From Jannaschia maritima (lineage in GTDB: Bacteria > Pseudomonadota > Alphaproteobacteria > Rhodobacterales > Rhodobacteraceae): a stretch of 49,715 nucleotides of DNA. Every line of letters starts with the position of its first letter. Within the stretch, counting starts at the first letter, position 1. Positions 1-9,249 of the stretch are shown here, piece after piece. The notes under the pieces are model-generated. The model did not search any database. It was not told the DNA's origin and saw only the letters and a list, made by a program, of their open reading frames with translations. The translations under genes were made by a program, and so were the position numbers. The stretch spans positions 200,001 through 249,715 of the forward strand of contig NZ_JARGZA010000005.1 of assembly GCF_030973515.1 (NCBI RefSeq), read 5' to 3'.

Positions 1-10
1 GGGGTCCGGG

Positions 11-28
11 GCCCGCAAGGGCTTTTTT
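11..28 (+). terminator. Rho-independent terminator of a gene left of the window
   Basis: A short GC hairpin (GCCC, loop GCAA, GGGC) is followed at once by six T residues on the plus strand. This is the classical intrinsic terminator layout and probably ends a plus-strand gene lying before position 1. The 4-bp stem is short, but the T tract is clear in this high-G+C DNA. Confidence 0.6.
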
Positions 29-172
29 CGTCGGCAGCGCACTTTTTTCGCATCGTCGACGAAAACCGTTCAGAATCAATCGCTTACAGAGATGATCGGT
101 CAGCAGGTACGGGTTCGCGGGTAGATCCGGCTTGGCTCGTCGCTCGTTTCCCGCGCGCCGGGCGAACGTTCG

Positions 173-646
173 TCACCATCTCCGGACCCAAAGGAACCGC
201 ATGCCCACTAGGAGTGTGGTCCCGATAAGATAAGCGATCGCCTCGACGGTCCAGACCTTCTCCTGCATGACGAAATGGACTGCCCCGAGGAGTACGGCGA
301 GGTACACGAGGCGATGCAACCGTTGCCATGCCACTTGCCCCATCCGCCGGATCGCCCCCTGCCAGGAGGTCGCCGCGACCGGAACCAGGATCACGAATGC
401 CGCGAACCCTACGACGATATACGGGCGCTTGACGAGATCGCGGGCAATCTCGTCCCAGCGCAAAGCCATGTCGAGAACCAGCCAGATAAGGAAGTGCAAC
501 ACTAGGTATCCGAAGGCCAGGAGGCCCAGGGGCTTGCGGAACTTGATCAGATTGATCCGCGCGAACCGCATCAGGGGCGTGACGCACAGCGATGCCAGAA
601 GCAGTTGCAGGCTCCACAGGCCGGCGCGATGCTCCATCGCCTTCAC
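173..646 (-). CDS. msrQ: MsrQ, heme-binding membrane subunit of the MsrPQ methionine sulfoxide reductase
   Basis: MsrQ (YedZ) is an inner-membrane b-type heme protein that passes electrons to the periplasmic reductase MsrP. The predicted protein has several hydrophobic helices and the family's conserved histidines (LHFLIW, LHRLVYL, VHFVMQ). It lies directly downstream of msrP. The first standard start in frame is the GTG at 646, but the same frame continues upstream to about 787 and encodes an obvious MsrQ first helix, with KVPTWPIYLIG and GGLGVDPVKAMEH, so the functional protein must begin earlier. No ATG, GTG or TTG exists in that extension; an ATG right after the msrP stop (783-781) is in another frame. 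Either a rare start (CTG at 787-785) is used or one base has been lost. Confidence 0.85.
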   Translation of the reverse strand: MKAMEHRAGLWSLQLLLASLCVTPLMRFARINLIKFRKPLGLLAFGYLVLHFLIWLVLDMALRWDEIARDLVKRPYIVVGFAAFVILVPVAATSWQGAIRRMGQVAWQRLHRLVYLAVLLGAVHFVMQEKVWTVEAIAYLIGTTLLVGMRFLWVRRW

Positions 647-783
647 GGGGTCGACCCCCAGTCCGCCCGTCGTCCCGGCCCAAATCAGCCATATCGCTGG
701 AGCGAGCCCGATCAGATAGATCGGCCAGGTGGGAACCTTCCTGGCCCAACCGCTGATGCGCGGACCGAATGTCGTCGCGGCAT

Positions 784-1677
784 TCAGTAGTTCACACTCA
801 GGTCCATGCCTTCGTAGAGGTGGGCCACCTCATCGGCATATCCGTTGAACATCAACGTGTCCTGGCGACCACCGAACAGGCCGGCTCCGATGACCCGCTC
901 GCTGGCCTGCGACCAGCGGGGGTGATCCACGTTCGGGTTAACGTTCGCATAGAACCCGTACTCGCTCGGACCGCTGACCTTCCATGTGGCATGGGGCTCC
1001 TCGTCAACGAGGCTGATCCGGACGATGCTCTTGATGGACTTGAAACCGTACTTCCATGGCACGACCAGCCGCATAGGTGCCCCGTTCTGGTTGGGGATCG
1101 GTTTACCGTAGATCCCGGTCGCCATGATGGTCAGCGGATGCATGGCCTCGTCCAAGCGCAGCCCCTCCCGATACGGCCAATCCAGGATGGGATAGGCAAG
1201 CGCCGGCATCACTTCGGGAATGGCCGCGGTCTCGAATGCGACGTATCGCGCACCGTCCTGCACGCCGACCTTTTCCAAGAGGGTGCGCAACTCGAAGCCG
1301 TTCCAAGGGATCACCATCGACCAGGCCTCGACGCATCGGAACCGATAAATGCGCTCCTCCGTCGGAAGGTCTCCGATCAAATCCTCCAACGCGTACTCGC
1401 CCGGCCTGTCGACCAGTCCGTTGACGGTCACGGTCCAGGGACTCGTCTGCATGGCGCCAGCGTTCTCGGCGGGTTCGTCCTTGCCAGTCCCGAACTCATA
1501 GTAATTGTTATAGGTGGTGATCTCCTCCCAGGTATTCGGTTCCAGCGCCTGTGCACGGGCCGGCAGGCCCGCCGTCCCCAGCGCGGTTCCCGCGCCCATC
1601 GCCGCGATGATCTGCCGCCGGTTCAGCCACAGCCGCTCGGGCGTCACGTCATCTCGGGTCAATCGCGGTCCGCGCAT
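784..1677 (-). CDS. msrP: MsrP, periplasmic molybdopterin-dependent protein-methionine-S-oxide reductase
   Basis: MsrP reduces methionine sulfoxide in oxidised periplasmic proteins, using molybdenum cofactor and electrons from MsrQ. The 297-residue protein opens with a Tat-type signal ([15 protein letters not shown], then an ARAQA cleavage region). A sulfite-oxidase-fold domain follows, containing the Mo-ligating cysteine in [11 protein letters not shown]. The start at 1677 was chosen because GGAAGGAAAG lies three bases upstream and because it gives the usual family N-terminus ([14 protein letters not shown]); a longer in-frame start at 1743 is unlikely. msrQ follows with essentially no gap, so the two are one operon. 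Confidence 0.93.
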   Translation of the reverse strand: MRGPRLTRDDVTPERLWLNRRQIIAAMGAGTALGTAGLPARAQALEPNTWEEITTYNNYYEFGTGKDEPAENAGAMQTSPWTVTVNGLVDRPGEYALEDLIGDLPTEERIYRFRCVEAWSMVIPWNGFELRTLLEKVGVQDGARYVAFETAAIPEVMPALAYPILDWPYREGLRLDEAMHPLTIMATGIYGKPIPNQNGAPMRLVVPWKYGFKSIKSIVRISLVDEEPHATWKVSGPSEYGFYANVNPNVDHPRWSQASERVIGAGLFGGRQDTLMFNGYADEVAHLYEGMDLSVNY

Positions 1678-1850
1678 ACACTTTCCTTCCAACATCGCTC
1701 GGCGGTCGTGGACGTCTCTACGACAACCCACCCCTATCGACAAAAGGGAAACCCGTTCGGGTCACGGGAAAGTAAGTCGCCCGTCATCGGAAGGGTTCCA
1801 GACGCGATGGGGGCGGCGCGAAGGCCGCCCCCGATGCTGCATGCCCCTCG

Positions 1851-4466
1851 TCAGTGAACGACCGCCTCGGCGGGCGGCATCCGGTCGCTGCGTGACAGCC
1901 GGTCGCCGATGATCAGGCCATCGGGGCCGGCCGTAACCGGGATGGTGGTGCCATCCGTCACGGACCCATCCAGGATCATCTCCGCCAACGGGTTCTGCAG
2001 GCTGCGCTGAATCACCCGCTTCAACGGTCGTGCCCCGAACACCGGATCGTAACCCTCGTCGGCCAACCAGGCGCGCGCGTCGTCGTCCAGCGACAGGCTC
2101 AGCTTGCGCGCCTCCAGCCGACGGGCCAGCCGGGCGATCTGGATATCCACAATACCGCCCATGTCCGCGCGGGCCAGACGGTCGAAGATGATCGTCTCAT
2201 CCAGGCGGTTCAGGAACTCCGGCCGGAAATGGGCACGCACCGCGTCCATCACGTCCCGCTTGGCCTGACTGGCATCGGCCCCATCGGGCAACTGCGACAA
2301 CGCCTGGGCACCCAGGTTCGACGTCAGGATGATCAGCGTCTGCTTGAAGTCGACCGTCCGGCCCTGCCCGTCTGTCAGGACGCCGTCGTCCAGCACCTGC
2401 AACAGCACGTTGAACACGTCCGGATGCGCCTTCTCGACCTCGTCGAACAGAACGACCTGATACGGCCTGCGCCGCACGGCTTCCGTCAGGACACCGCCTT
2501 CGTCATAACCGACATAGCCCGGCGGCGCTCCGATCAGACGAGCGACGGCGTGCTTCTCCATGAACTCGGACATGTCGATCCGAACCATGGCACCGTCATC
2601 GTCGAACAGGAACTCGGCCAGGGCCTTCGTCAACTCCGTCTTGCCGACGCCGGTGGGGCCAAGGAACAGGAAGCTGCCCAGGGGACGCGCCTCGTCGTTC
2701 AGACCGGCCCGTGCACGCCGCACGGCGTTGGCCACGGCGGTGACAGCCTGACGCTGACCGATGACCCGGCGTCCGATCTCGTCCTCCATGCGCAACAACT
2801 TCTCGCGCTCGCCTTCCAGCATCTTGGACACGGGCACACCGGTCCACCGCTCGACCACCTCGGCGATCTGTTCGGGGCGTACCGCCTCCTCAACCATCAG
2901 GTCGTTGTCGCCGTCCTCGGCTTCGGCCAGCTGCTTCTCCAATGCCGGGATGGTGCCGTATTGCAGCTCGCCGGCGCGGGCGAAGTTGCCGTCGCGCTTG
3001 GCCTGATCCAACTCGACACGCAGGACGTCCAGCCGCTCCTTCAGATCACGGGCCGAGTCAAGCTTGTCACGCTCGGCCTGCCATTGCGCCGTCATCTCCG
3101 ACGATCGCTGCTGAAGCTCCGCCAGTTCACGCTCCAGATTGGCCAGGCGATCCTTCGACGCGGCGTCGTCCTCGACACGGAGCGCCTCCACCTCGATCTG
3201 CTTCTGCAGGATGTCGCGATCGAGCGCGTCCAGCTCCTCGGGCTTGCTGTCCACCTCCATGCGCAGACGGCTCGCGGCCTCGTCCACCAAATCGATGGCC
3301 TTGTCCGGCAGGAAGCGGTCCGTGATGTAGCGGTTCGACAGGTTCGCCGCAGCGACCAGCGCGCTGTCGGAGATCCGCACGCCGTGGTGCAGTTCGTACT
3401 TCTCCTTGATGCCACGCAGGATGCTGACCGTGTCGGCGACCGTCGGTTCCTCCACCATCAGCGGCTGGAAGCGACGGGCCAGGGCGGCGTCCTTCTCGAC
3501 GTACTTCCGGTACTCGTCCAGCGTGGTGGCACCGATGCAGTGCAGCTCGCCCCGCGCCAATGCAGGCTTGATCAGGTTGGCCGCGTCCATGGCGCCATCC
3601 GTCTTGCCTGCCCCGACGAGGGTGTGCATCTCATCGATGAACAAGACGATCTCGCCTGCCGCGGCGGACACCTCGGACAGGACCGCCTTCAAGCGCTCCT
3701 CGAACTCGCCGCGATACTTCGCGCCCGCGATCAGCGCACCCATGTCCAGCGACATCAGCTTCTTGTCACGCAGGGATTCCGGCACGTCGCCATCCACGAT
3801 CCGCAGCGCCAGGCCTTCCGCGATGGCGGTCTTGCCGGTGCCCGGCTCGCCGATCAGCACGGGGTTGTTCTTCGTGCGCCGCGACAGAATCTGCATCGCG
3901 CGCCGGATCTCCTCGTCGCGACCGATGATGGGGTCGATCTTGCCCGCGCGGGCGGCTTCCGTCAGGTCGCGGGCGTACTTCTTCAGCGCCTCATAGCTAT
4001 CTTCGGCCGACGCGCTGTCTGCAGTCCGGCCCTTGCGAACGTCGTTGATCGCCGCGTTCAGCGATTGGGCGGAGACGGCACCCGCATCAAGGGCCTCCTT
4101 CGCCTTCGACTTCACCATCGCGAGCGCCATGAGCACCCGCTCGACCGGCACGAAGCTGTCGCCCGCCTTCTTGGCGACCTTCGCCGCCTCGTCCAATACT
4201 CGCGTGACCTCCCGGGACAGATAGACCTGTCCGACGTCACCCTTCACGACCGGCAGACGCAATACGGCCGCGTCCACGGCCTCGCGCACACGGTCGGGCG
4301 CGCCGCCACTGCGCGCGACTAGGTTGGCAGCCATGCCTTCGGGGTCGTCCATGATGGCCTTGAGCAAATGCTCAGGCATCAACTGCTGATGGGATTCGCG
4401 CGTGGCGATCGTCTGCGCGGCCTGCACGAATCCGCGCGCGCGTTCGGTGAACTTCTCGAAGTCCAT
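1851..4466 (-). CDS. clpB: ClpB, ATP-dependent protein disaggregase (Hsp100)
   Basis: ClpB extracts and unfolds polypeptides from aggregates together with DnaK/DnaJ/GrpE in the cytoplasm. The 871-residue product has the full class I Hsp100 layout. The N-terminal Clp repeat domain begins [16 protein letters not shown]+ domain 1 has Walker A GEPGTGKT at about 206-213 and Walker B LFIDEMHT. The middle coiled coil is rich in E, R and L. AAA+ domain 2 has Walker A GPTGVGKT and [13 protein letters not shown]. Length is typical. The start at 4466 (MDFEKF) is preceded by CAGGAGTTACGACG. A sigma-32-like promoter lies about 80-110 bp upstream, fitting heat-shock control. Confidence 0.97.
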   Translation of the reverse strand: MDFEKFTERARGFVQAAQTIATRESHQQLMPEHLLKAIMDDPEGMAANLVARSGGAPDRVREAVDAAVLRLPVVKGDVGQVYLSREVTRVLDEAAKVAKKAGDSFVPVERVLMALAMVKSKAKEALDAGAVSAQSLNAAINDVRKGRTADSASAEDSYEALKKYARDLTEAARAGKIDPIIGRDEEIRRAMQILSRRTKNNPVLIGEPGTGKTAIAEGLALRIVDGDVPESLRDKKLMSLDMGALIAGAKYRGEFEERLKAVLSEVSAAAGEIVLFIDEMHTLVGAGKTDGAMDAANLIKPALARGELHCIGATTLDEYRKYVEKDAALARRFQPLMVEEPTVADTVSILRGIKEKYELHHGVRISDSALVAAANLSNRYITDRFLPDKAIDLVDEAASRLRMEVDSKPEELDALDRDILQKQIEVEALRVEDDAASKDRLANLERELAELQQRSSEMTAQWQAERDKLDSARDLKERLDVLRVELDQAKRDGNFARAGELQYGTIPALEKQLAEAEDGDNDLMVEEAVRPEQIAEVVERWTGVPVSKMLEGEREKLLRMEDEIGRRVIGQRQAVTAVANAVRRARAGLNDEARPLGSFLFLGPTGVGKTELTKALAEFLFDDDGAMVRIDMSEFMEKHAVARLIGAPPGYVGYDEGGVLTEAVRRRPYQVVLFDEVEKAHPDVFNVLLQVLDDGVLTDGQGRTVDFKQTLIILTSNLGAQALSQLPDGADASQAKRDVMDAVRAHFRPEFLNRLDETIIFDRLARADMGGIVDIQIARLARRLEARKLSLSLDDDARAWLADEGYDPVFGARPLKRVIQRSLQNPLAEMILDGSVTDGTTIPVTAGPDGLIIGDRLSRSDRMPPAEAVVH

Positions 4467-4543
4467 CGTCGTAACTCCTGTTCCTGGCACCCAGATGCGA
4501 TCCGCCCGAAACGGCACGGACCCGGTCGGGCCTCATGTACAGG

Positions 4544-4573
4544 AGATGGGAAGTGTGTGGCCGATCTGCAACC
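4544..4573 (-). promoter_or_regulatory. Candidate sigma-32 (RpoH) promoter of clpB
   Basis: On the minus strand GGTTGCAG (4573-4566) is followed after 15 nt by CCCATCT (4550-4544). This resembles the heat-shock -35 (CTTGAA) and -10 (CCCCATNT) elements at proper spacing, about 80 nt before the clpB start codon. The -10 match is good and the -35 match is only partial. No other convincing promoter is visible in the 140-bp gap. Confidence 0.45.
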
Positions 4574-4608
4574 CTATCCCGGCCAACCGCATCGTCGGGC
4601 GGACGACG

Positions 4609-4947
4609 TCACTTATAGACGTCCTCCTTCCCAAAATGCTTCGTCAGCATGTAGTAGATGACGGCGCGGTACTTGCGGGTGTCGGACTTGCCATAGGTCT
4701 CGACTACCTTCGCCATTCCCTCGTCCAACTTGGGGCCATCGCTCAATCCAAGCTTGCGGATCAGGAAGTTGTTTTTGACCGTCTCCATCTCCCCCGGCTG
4801 GCTGGTCGCGATGGTCTCCGCATCGGACGAATAGATCGAGGGACCGCAAGCGCGCGTGACCTTGCGCAGCAGGTCGGTATCAAGGTCGACCCCCTTGTCC
4901 TTAACCACCTGGATGTACTTACCGACCTTCTCGTCGAGTTTGCTCAT
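4609..4947 (-). CDS. DUF2853 family protein
   Basis: This 112-residue soluble, helical, charged protein (MSKLDEKVGKYIQVVKDKG at the N-terminus, YMLTKHFGKEDVYK at the C-terminus) matches my recollection of DUF2853, a small family of unknown function common in Alphaproteobacteria and Bacteroidetes. It has no signal peptide or membrane segment. The start at 4947 is supported by GGAGGG about 8 nt upstream; a longer reading from 4986 lacks such support. It lies upstream of clpB on the same strand with a 142-bp gap carrying a separate promoter candidate, so co-transcription is possible but not needed. Confidence 0.85.
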   Translation of the reverse strand: MSKLDEKVGKYIQVVKDKGVDLDTDLLRKVTRACGPSIYSSDAETIATSQPGEMETVKNNFLIRKLGLSDGPKLDEGMAKVVETYGKSDTRKYRAVIYYMLTKHFGKEDVYK

Positions 4948-5034
4948 GCGGGGTCCCTCCGTCGTGGTGTTCCGTGCCCCGAGCATCCGATGCCGCGGTC
5001 ATGAAATAAAGAGAAAGTTGATCCGAAACGAAGC

Positions 5035-5058
5035 GAGGGGCCCCGAATGGGGCCCCTC
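5035..5058 (-). terminator. Strong hairpin downstream of the 9-mer-repeat PRC-barrel gene
   Basis: Ten perfectly paired bases (GAGGGGCCCC / GGGGCCCCTC) enclose the tetraloop GAAT, starting 31 bp after the stop codon at 5090. On the minus strand the hairpin is followed by GCTTCGTTTCGG, a weak T-rich run. An intrinsic terminator is the likeliest role. Confidence 0.6.
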
Positions 5059-5089
5059 CAACCGTCTACTCGTGACTATGCGACCGTGA

Positions 5090-6403
5090 TCAGTACGCGT
5101 CGCCGACCGCCATGCCGAGCGGCATGACTTCACCGTTGCGATCCCATTCGGGCATCGACTCCAGCTCGGCCTCGGACAGGTTCTGCAGCATCATCTGATT
5201 GTCCGTCAGTGCGAAGCGATCCAGCGGAATCAGCACGTCGTGCTCGCCCAGACCCAGAAAGCCACCGACGCCCACGACCGCAGCCAACTCGCCGCCGGCG
5301 GTACGGATCAGACGATCGATCTCGCCGACGTCGTTGCCGTTCTCGGACAGGACGTTCATGCCGACCAAGTCGCTGACCCGGCTATCGGCGAACGCGGCGT
5401 ACAGGCCACCGGTGCCCAGGATCTCGGCGTCACGCTCGACTTCGACCTCGGCGGTCGCCGTCTCGGTCTCCAGCGTCGTCGCTTCCGTGTCCAGCATGTT
5501 CTGCTGGTCGGTCACGATGATGTTGGCATCGTCCTGCTCCTGGATGTTCACCTGAGCTTCCGCCTGCTGAACGTCCACCGCAGCGCCTTCGGCCTGCTCG
5601 ACGTTGACGACCGGATCGGCTTCGGACACGCGGACCTGGCCTTCGCCCTCCTGCTCGACCGAGACGTTGGCTTCCGCCTGCTCGACCGTGATCGCAGCGT
5701 TCGCGGCACGGTTTACCCGGATTTCGGGCTCGGCGGAGGACACCTCGACCCGCGGCTCGGCTTCCTGGATGGTGATGCGCGGCTCGGGACGCACGAAGCG
5801 GACCACCGGCTCGGGCTGCTGGATCGACACCTCGGGCTGCGCCGTGGCGACGTTCACGTCGGGCTCGGGCATGCGAACGGTGATGACCGGCTCGGGGATG
5901 GACACGACCACTTCGGGTTGCGCCTGCTCGATCGTGATGATCGGCGCCTGCTGCTCGACCGTCACGGTGGGCTCAGCCACGGTCACGGTGATCTGGGGTT
6001 CGGCCTGCTCGACCAGCACTTCGGGACGCGCCTGATCGACGGTCACGACCGGGTCCGGAACTTCCACCGACACGTCGGCCTCGGCCTGCTCGACCACGAC
6101 CTGACCACCCATGGCGGCGGTCGCGGTGGCATCTGTCTCCAGCGTCATCGTCTGCGCCGTCATCGGCTGCGCGCCGCTCTCCAGGCGAACGCCCTCGGCG
6201 TCGGCATAGAAACCTTCCGCATCGATGAACGCGCCTTCGGCGTCGATCATGCGGCCATCGGCATCGGTGCTCGCGGTGGTCAGACGGGTCTCGGCGTCGC
6301 GGATCTCCGTCTCGGTGTAATCGGCGGCGGACTGAGCCATGGCGGCGCCCGCGGTTAGGGCGATGGCGGCGACGGAGCTCAGAAGAATCTTGTGCGTCTT
6401 CAT
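5090..6403 (-). CDS. Exported PRC-barrel protein with about twenty 9-residue repeats
   Basis: The 437-residue protein has a Sec signal peptide (residues 1-24, ending GAAMAQ) and then four 7-residue units of the form DAxGxxx (about 47-74: DADGRMI, DAEGAFI, DAEGFYA, DAEGVRL). A striking array of about 20 nine-residue repeats runs from about 104 to 298, pattern V-x-(Q/x)-(A/P)-(E/Q)-P-x-(V/I)-x, for example VEQAEPQIT and VRMPEPDVN. Residues 340-415 form a PRC-barrel (DLVGMNVLSENGNDVGEIDR, FLGLGEHDVLIPLDRF). PRC-barrels occur in RimM and in the photosynthetic reaction-centre H subunit; here the domain is periplasmic or surface exposed. The repeats predict alternating beta-strands, perhaps a solenoid. 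The start at 6403 has AAGGAGGAACAACAGAT upstream. The gene upstream on the same strand encodes a paralogue. Function unknown. Confidence 0.9.
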   Translation of the reverse strand: MKTHKILLSSVAAIALTAGAAMAQSAADYTETEIRDAETRLTTASTDADGRMIDAEGAFIDAEGFYADAEGVRLESGAQPMTAQTMTLETDATATAAMGGQVVVEQAEADVSVEVPDPVVTVDQARPEVLVEQAEPQITVTVAEPTVTVEQQAPIITIEQAQPEVVVSIPEPVITVRMPEPDVNVATAQPEVSIQQPEPVVRFVRPEPRITIQEAEPRVEVSSAEPEIRVNRAANAAITVEQAEANVSVEQEGEGQVRVSEADPVVNVEQAEGAAVDVQQAEAQVNIQEQDDANIIVTDQQNMLDTEATTLETETATAEVEVERDAEILGTGGLYAAFADSRVSDLVGMNVLSENGNDVGEIDRLIRTAGGELAAVVGVGGFLGLGEHDVLIPLDRFALTDNQMMLQNLSEAELESMPEWDRNGEVMPLGMAVGDAY

Positions 6404-6480
6404 ATCTGTTGTTCCTCCTTGGAGGTTTTCGTTTGCAGGTACTCGGACAACCCCCCGCCCCCCCCAATTCGTTCCAGATC

Positions 6481-6500
6481 CCATCCATAATTATGGATGG
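6481..6500. promoter_or_regulatory. 20-bp perfect palindrome upstream of the repeat PRC-barrel gene
   Basis: CCATCCATAATTATGGATGG is perfectly self-complementary and AT-rich at the centre. It lies 78 bp upstream of the start codon at 6403 and downstream of the terminator-like hairpin of the preceding gene. The symmetry without a loop fits a dimeric repressor or activator site better than a terminator. The regulator is unknown. Confidence 0.45.
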
Positions 6501-6562
6501 AACCCAAGGGAGTTATCGCGCATTACGCCAATCGGCCCGGATGCGGCGTTCCGAAACGACGA

Positions 6563-6586
6563 AGGGCCGCCCTGACGGACGGCCCT
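6563..6586 (-). terminator. Hairpin downstream of the second PRC-barrel gene
   Basis: AGGGCCG (6563-6569) and CGGCCCT (6580-6586) form a 7-bp stem 31 bp beyond the stop codon at 6617. On the minus strand it is followed by TCGTCGTTTCGG, the same weak T-rich tail seen after the neighbouring gene. This suggests both PRC-barrel genes end in similar terminators. Confidence 0.5.
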
Positions 6587-6616
6587 CGGAGATAATTACG
6601 GCACTACGGCAGTGCG

Positions 6617-7525
6617 TCACTCGACGACGATCGGCTCGCCGCTGACGGTCATGTCGTTCGCCAGGATCTCCGCCTCGCCGTCGAACTCGGGCATCGCATC
6701 CAGTTCCGCCTCGGTCATGTCGGGCAGGACCAAAGCGTCGTCGAGCTGCTCGAACCGGTTCAGCGGGATGGCGACGTCGTGCTCGCCCAAGCCCAGGAAC
6801 CCGCCGACGCCGACGATGGCCAGGACCTCACCCGACCCGGCGCTCGCGCGAACCAAGTTGTCGATCTCACCGATGTCGTCGAACTCCGACCCCCCGTCCT
6901 GACGGACAAGGACGTTCTGACCAACCAGGTCGGACACGGCGAAGTCGCCGAAGGTCCCATAGAGACCGGACGCGTCGGCATCCGCATCGGCAACGATCAC
7001 CTCCGTCTCGGTGGTGGTGACCTCCACCTCGGCAGCATCCGTCTCGACGACGGCATCGTCGGTCATCGCGTCGTTCGCCGCATCCGTGGCGATGAGTGCG
7101 TCCTCGGACGCGTCCGTCTCGGCGCCATCCAGCGGGACGACCCGGGTCTCGGCGGTCATCGGCGCATCGGCATCCAGCTCGGTCGCATCGTCGGCTTCGA
7201 CGGCCAGTTCCTGCGCGCCGTTCTCGATGGCGTCGCCCGTGGCCTCGGCGCCGTCCGCGATGACGTCACCGGCGGTCTGGGCACCATCGACGATGGCGTC
7301 GCCCGTCGCCTCGGCACCGCTGGCGATGGCATCGCCCGCGTTCTCCATGGTTTCGGCGGCGCCCTGGACGGCACCCTCGACCGCATTGCCGGCTTCGACG
7401 GCGGCGGCCTCGCCATCCTTCAGCAGCAGCGGATCCGTTTCGGCGGTCGTCGCCGTCTGTGCATGGGCGGCGCTCGTGAGGGCGATGGCGGCGGCGGTGG
7501 TCAGAAGCGTGGAGCGGAAGGTCAT
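6617..7525 (-). CDS. Exported PRC-barrel protein with 11-residue amphipathic repeats
   Basis: The 302-residue protein has a Sec signal peptide (residues 1-23, ending SAAHAQ). Residues about 55-107 form an alanine-rich stretch of 11-residue units such as GDAIASGAEAT, GDAIVDGAQTA and GDVIADGAEAT, a periodicity seen in amphipathic helices of LEA or apolipoprotein type. An acidic linker and a C-terminal PRC-barrel follow (about 195-275: SDLVGQNVLVRQDG, IVGVGGFLGLGEHDVAIPL). The last domain is nearly identical in key motifs to that of the gene at 5090-6403, so the two are tandem paralogues that kept the barrel and diverged in the N-terminal repeat. Both are strongly acidic. The function, perhaps in the envelope, is unknown. 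Confidence 0.9.
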   Translation of the reverse strand: MTFRSTLLTTAAAIALTSAAHAQTATTAETDPLLLKDGEAAAVEAGNAVEGAVQGAAETMENAGDAIASGAEATGDAIVDGAQTAGDVIADGAEATGDAIENGAQELAVEADDATELDADAPMTAETRVVPLDGAETDASEDALIATDAANDAMTDDAVVETDAAEVEVTTTETEVIVADADADASGLYGTFGDFAVSDLVGQNVLVRQDGGSEFDDIGEIDNLVRASAGSGEVLAIVGVGGFLGLGEHDVAIPLNRFEQLDDALVLPDMTEAELDAMPEFDGEAEILANDMTVSGEPIVVE

Positions 7526-7705
7526 CTTCGTTTCTCCTGGATGAAAGGGTCAGCGGGGCACATCCTGCGCCCCGATCGTCCTCTCAACGCCGCGCCCGGG
7601 ATGCCCTGTTCCACGAGGCCCCTCGCCATCCATGCAAAACCCATCTTGCCGACGCCGCGGCTTGCGTACCGAGCCCGTGCACCCAACGGACCGGACATCG
7701 CGACT

Positions 7706-9094
7706 TCAATAGCGGTAGTGGTCCGACTTGAAGGGTCCGTCCTGCGGCACCCCGATGTAGTCGGCCTGCGCCTTGGCCAGCGGCGTCAGCTTCGCGCCGA
7801 TCCTGTCCAAGTGCAGGCGCGCCACCTTCTCGTCCAGATGCTTCGGCAGCAGATAGACGCCGGGGGCATAGTCGTCGTGCTTGGTCCACAACTCGATCTG
7901 CGCCAGCACCTGGTTCGTGAAGCTGGCCGACATCACGAAGGACGGGTGTCCCGTCGCGTTGCCCAGATTCAGCAGACGGCCTTCGGACAGCAGGATGATG
8001 CGATTGCCCGAGGGCATCTCGATCATGTCGACCTGTTCCTTGATGTTCGTCCACTTATGGTTCTTCAGGTTGGCGACCTGTATCTCGTTGTCGAAGTGGC
8101 CGATGTTCCCGACGATGGCCATGTCCTTCATCTCGCGCATGTGCTCGATCCGGATGACGTCGCGATTGCCGGTGGTCGTGACGAAGATGTCGGCCGAATC
8201 GACCACGTCCTCCAGCAGCACCACTTCGAACCCGTCCATTGCGGCCTGCAACGCGCAGATCGGGTCGACTTCCGTCACCTTGACGCGCGCGCCCGCGCCG
8301 GCCAGCGACGCGGCCGAACCCTTGCCGACGTCGCCATAGCCCAGCACCACGGCGACCTTGCCCGCCATCATCGTGTCGGTGGCCCGCCGGATTCCGTCGA
8401 CGAGGGATTCCTTGCACCCGTACTTGTTGTCGAACTTCGACTTGGTGACGGAATCGTTCACGTTAATTGCGGGGAACGGCAGCATTCCCTTCTTGTGCAA
8501 GTCATAGAGGCGATGGACGCCGGTCGTCGTCTCCTCGGACACGCCGACGATCTGGTCGCGGACCTTCGTGAACCAGCCTGGGGATTCCTTCATCCGCTTG
8601 GCGATCTGCGCCTTTATCACCTCCTCCTCCTCCGACGTCGGCACGGGGATCACGTCCTCCCCCGCCTCGGCCCGCGCACCCAGCAGGACGTAGAGCGTCG
8701 CGTCGCCGCCATCGTCCAGGATCAGGTTCGGCCCGTCCGCGAACTGGAAGCTGCGGTCCAGATAGTCCCAGTGCTCCTCCAAGGACTGGCCCTTGACCGC
8801 GAAGACCGGCGTGCCGCCCGCGGCGATGGCCGCGGCGGCGTGGTCCTGCGTCGAGAAGATGTTGCACGACGCCCATCGCACGTCGGCCCCCAGCGCGTTC
8901 AGAGTCTCGATCAGGACGGCGGTCTGGATCGTCATGTGCAGGCTGCCCACGATCCGGGCGCCGGCCAGCGGCTTGGCCTCGCCGTACTCCGCCCGGCAGG
9001 CCATCAGCCCCGGCATCTCCGTTTCGGCGATGTCCAGTTCCCGGCGGCCGAACTCGGCCAAGCCGATGTCCTTCACGACGTAGTCTCGGGTCAT
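7706..9094 (-). CDS. ahcY: Adenosylhomocysteinase (S-adenosylhomocysteine hydrolase)
   Basis: AhcY splits S-adenosylhomocysteine into adenosine and homocysteine, clearing the product inhibitor of methyltransferases in the methyl cycle. The 462-residue protein shows the N-terminal substrate motif ([12 protein letters not shown], about 50-62), [13 protein letters not shown], the NAD-binding [10 protein letters not shown] (about 252-261) and the conserved C-terminus ending DHYRY. Length is normal for bacterial enzymes. GGGAGG lies 7 nt before the ATG at 9094. The 155-bp upstream gap, shared with a divergent gene, shows no SAH or SAM riboswitch that I can recognise. Confidence 0.97.
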   Translation of the reverse strand: MTRDYVVKDIGLAEFGRRELDIAETEMPGLMACRAEYGEAKPLAGARIVGSLHMTIQTAVLIETLNALGADVRWASCNIFSTQDHAAAAIAAGGTPVFAVKGQSLEEHWDYLDRSFQFADGPNLILDDGGDATLYVLLGARAEAGEDVIPVPTSEEEEVIKAQIAKRMKESPGWFTKVRDQIVGVSEETTTGVHRLYDLHKKGMLPFPAINVNDSVTKSKFDNKYGCKESLVDGIRRATDTMMAGKVAVVLGYGDVGKGSAASLAGAGARVKVTEVDPICALQAAMDGFEVVLLEDVVDSADIFVTTTGNRDVIRIEHMREMKDMAIVGNIGHFDNEIQVANLKNHKWTNIKEQVDMIEMPSGNRIILLSEGRLLNLGNATGHPSFVMSASFTNQVLAQIELWTKHDDYAPGVYLLPKHLDEKVARLHLDRIGAKLTPLAKAQADYIGVPQDGPFKSDHYRY

Positions 9095-9249
9095 GCGGTG
9101 GCCTCCCGTTGGGCGCGACGATCGGCGCCGCCCCTAACACCCCGCCCCGGGACCGGCAACGTAACCATTCCACCACGTGACCAGTGGACAGGCGAAACCG
9201 AAACGGGCAACCGTTCCCTCGCATTTTAGTCGAATAGGAAGTCATCGCC

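Noticed and set aside
6779-9229. A long plus-strand frame opposite the second PRC-barrel gene and ahcY
   Set aside because: It crosses two confident genes and their intergenic region and has no ribosome site or recognisable domain.
9095-9249. SAH or SAM riboswitch upstream of ahcY
   Set aside because: The 155-bp gap shows no recognisable conserved core or pseudoknot pattern; a covariance search would be needed to revisit this.
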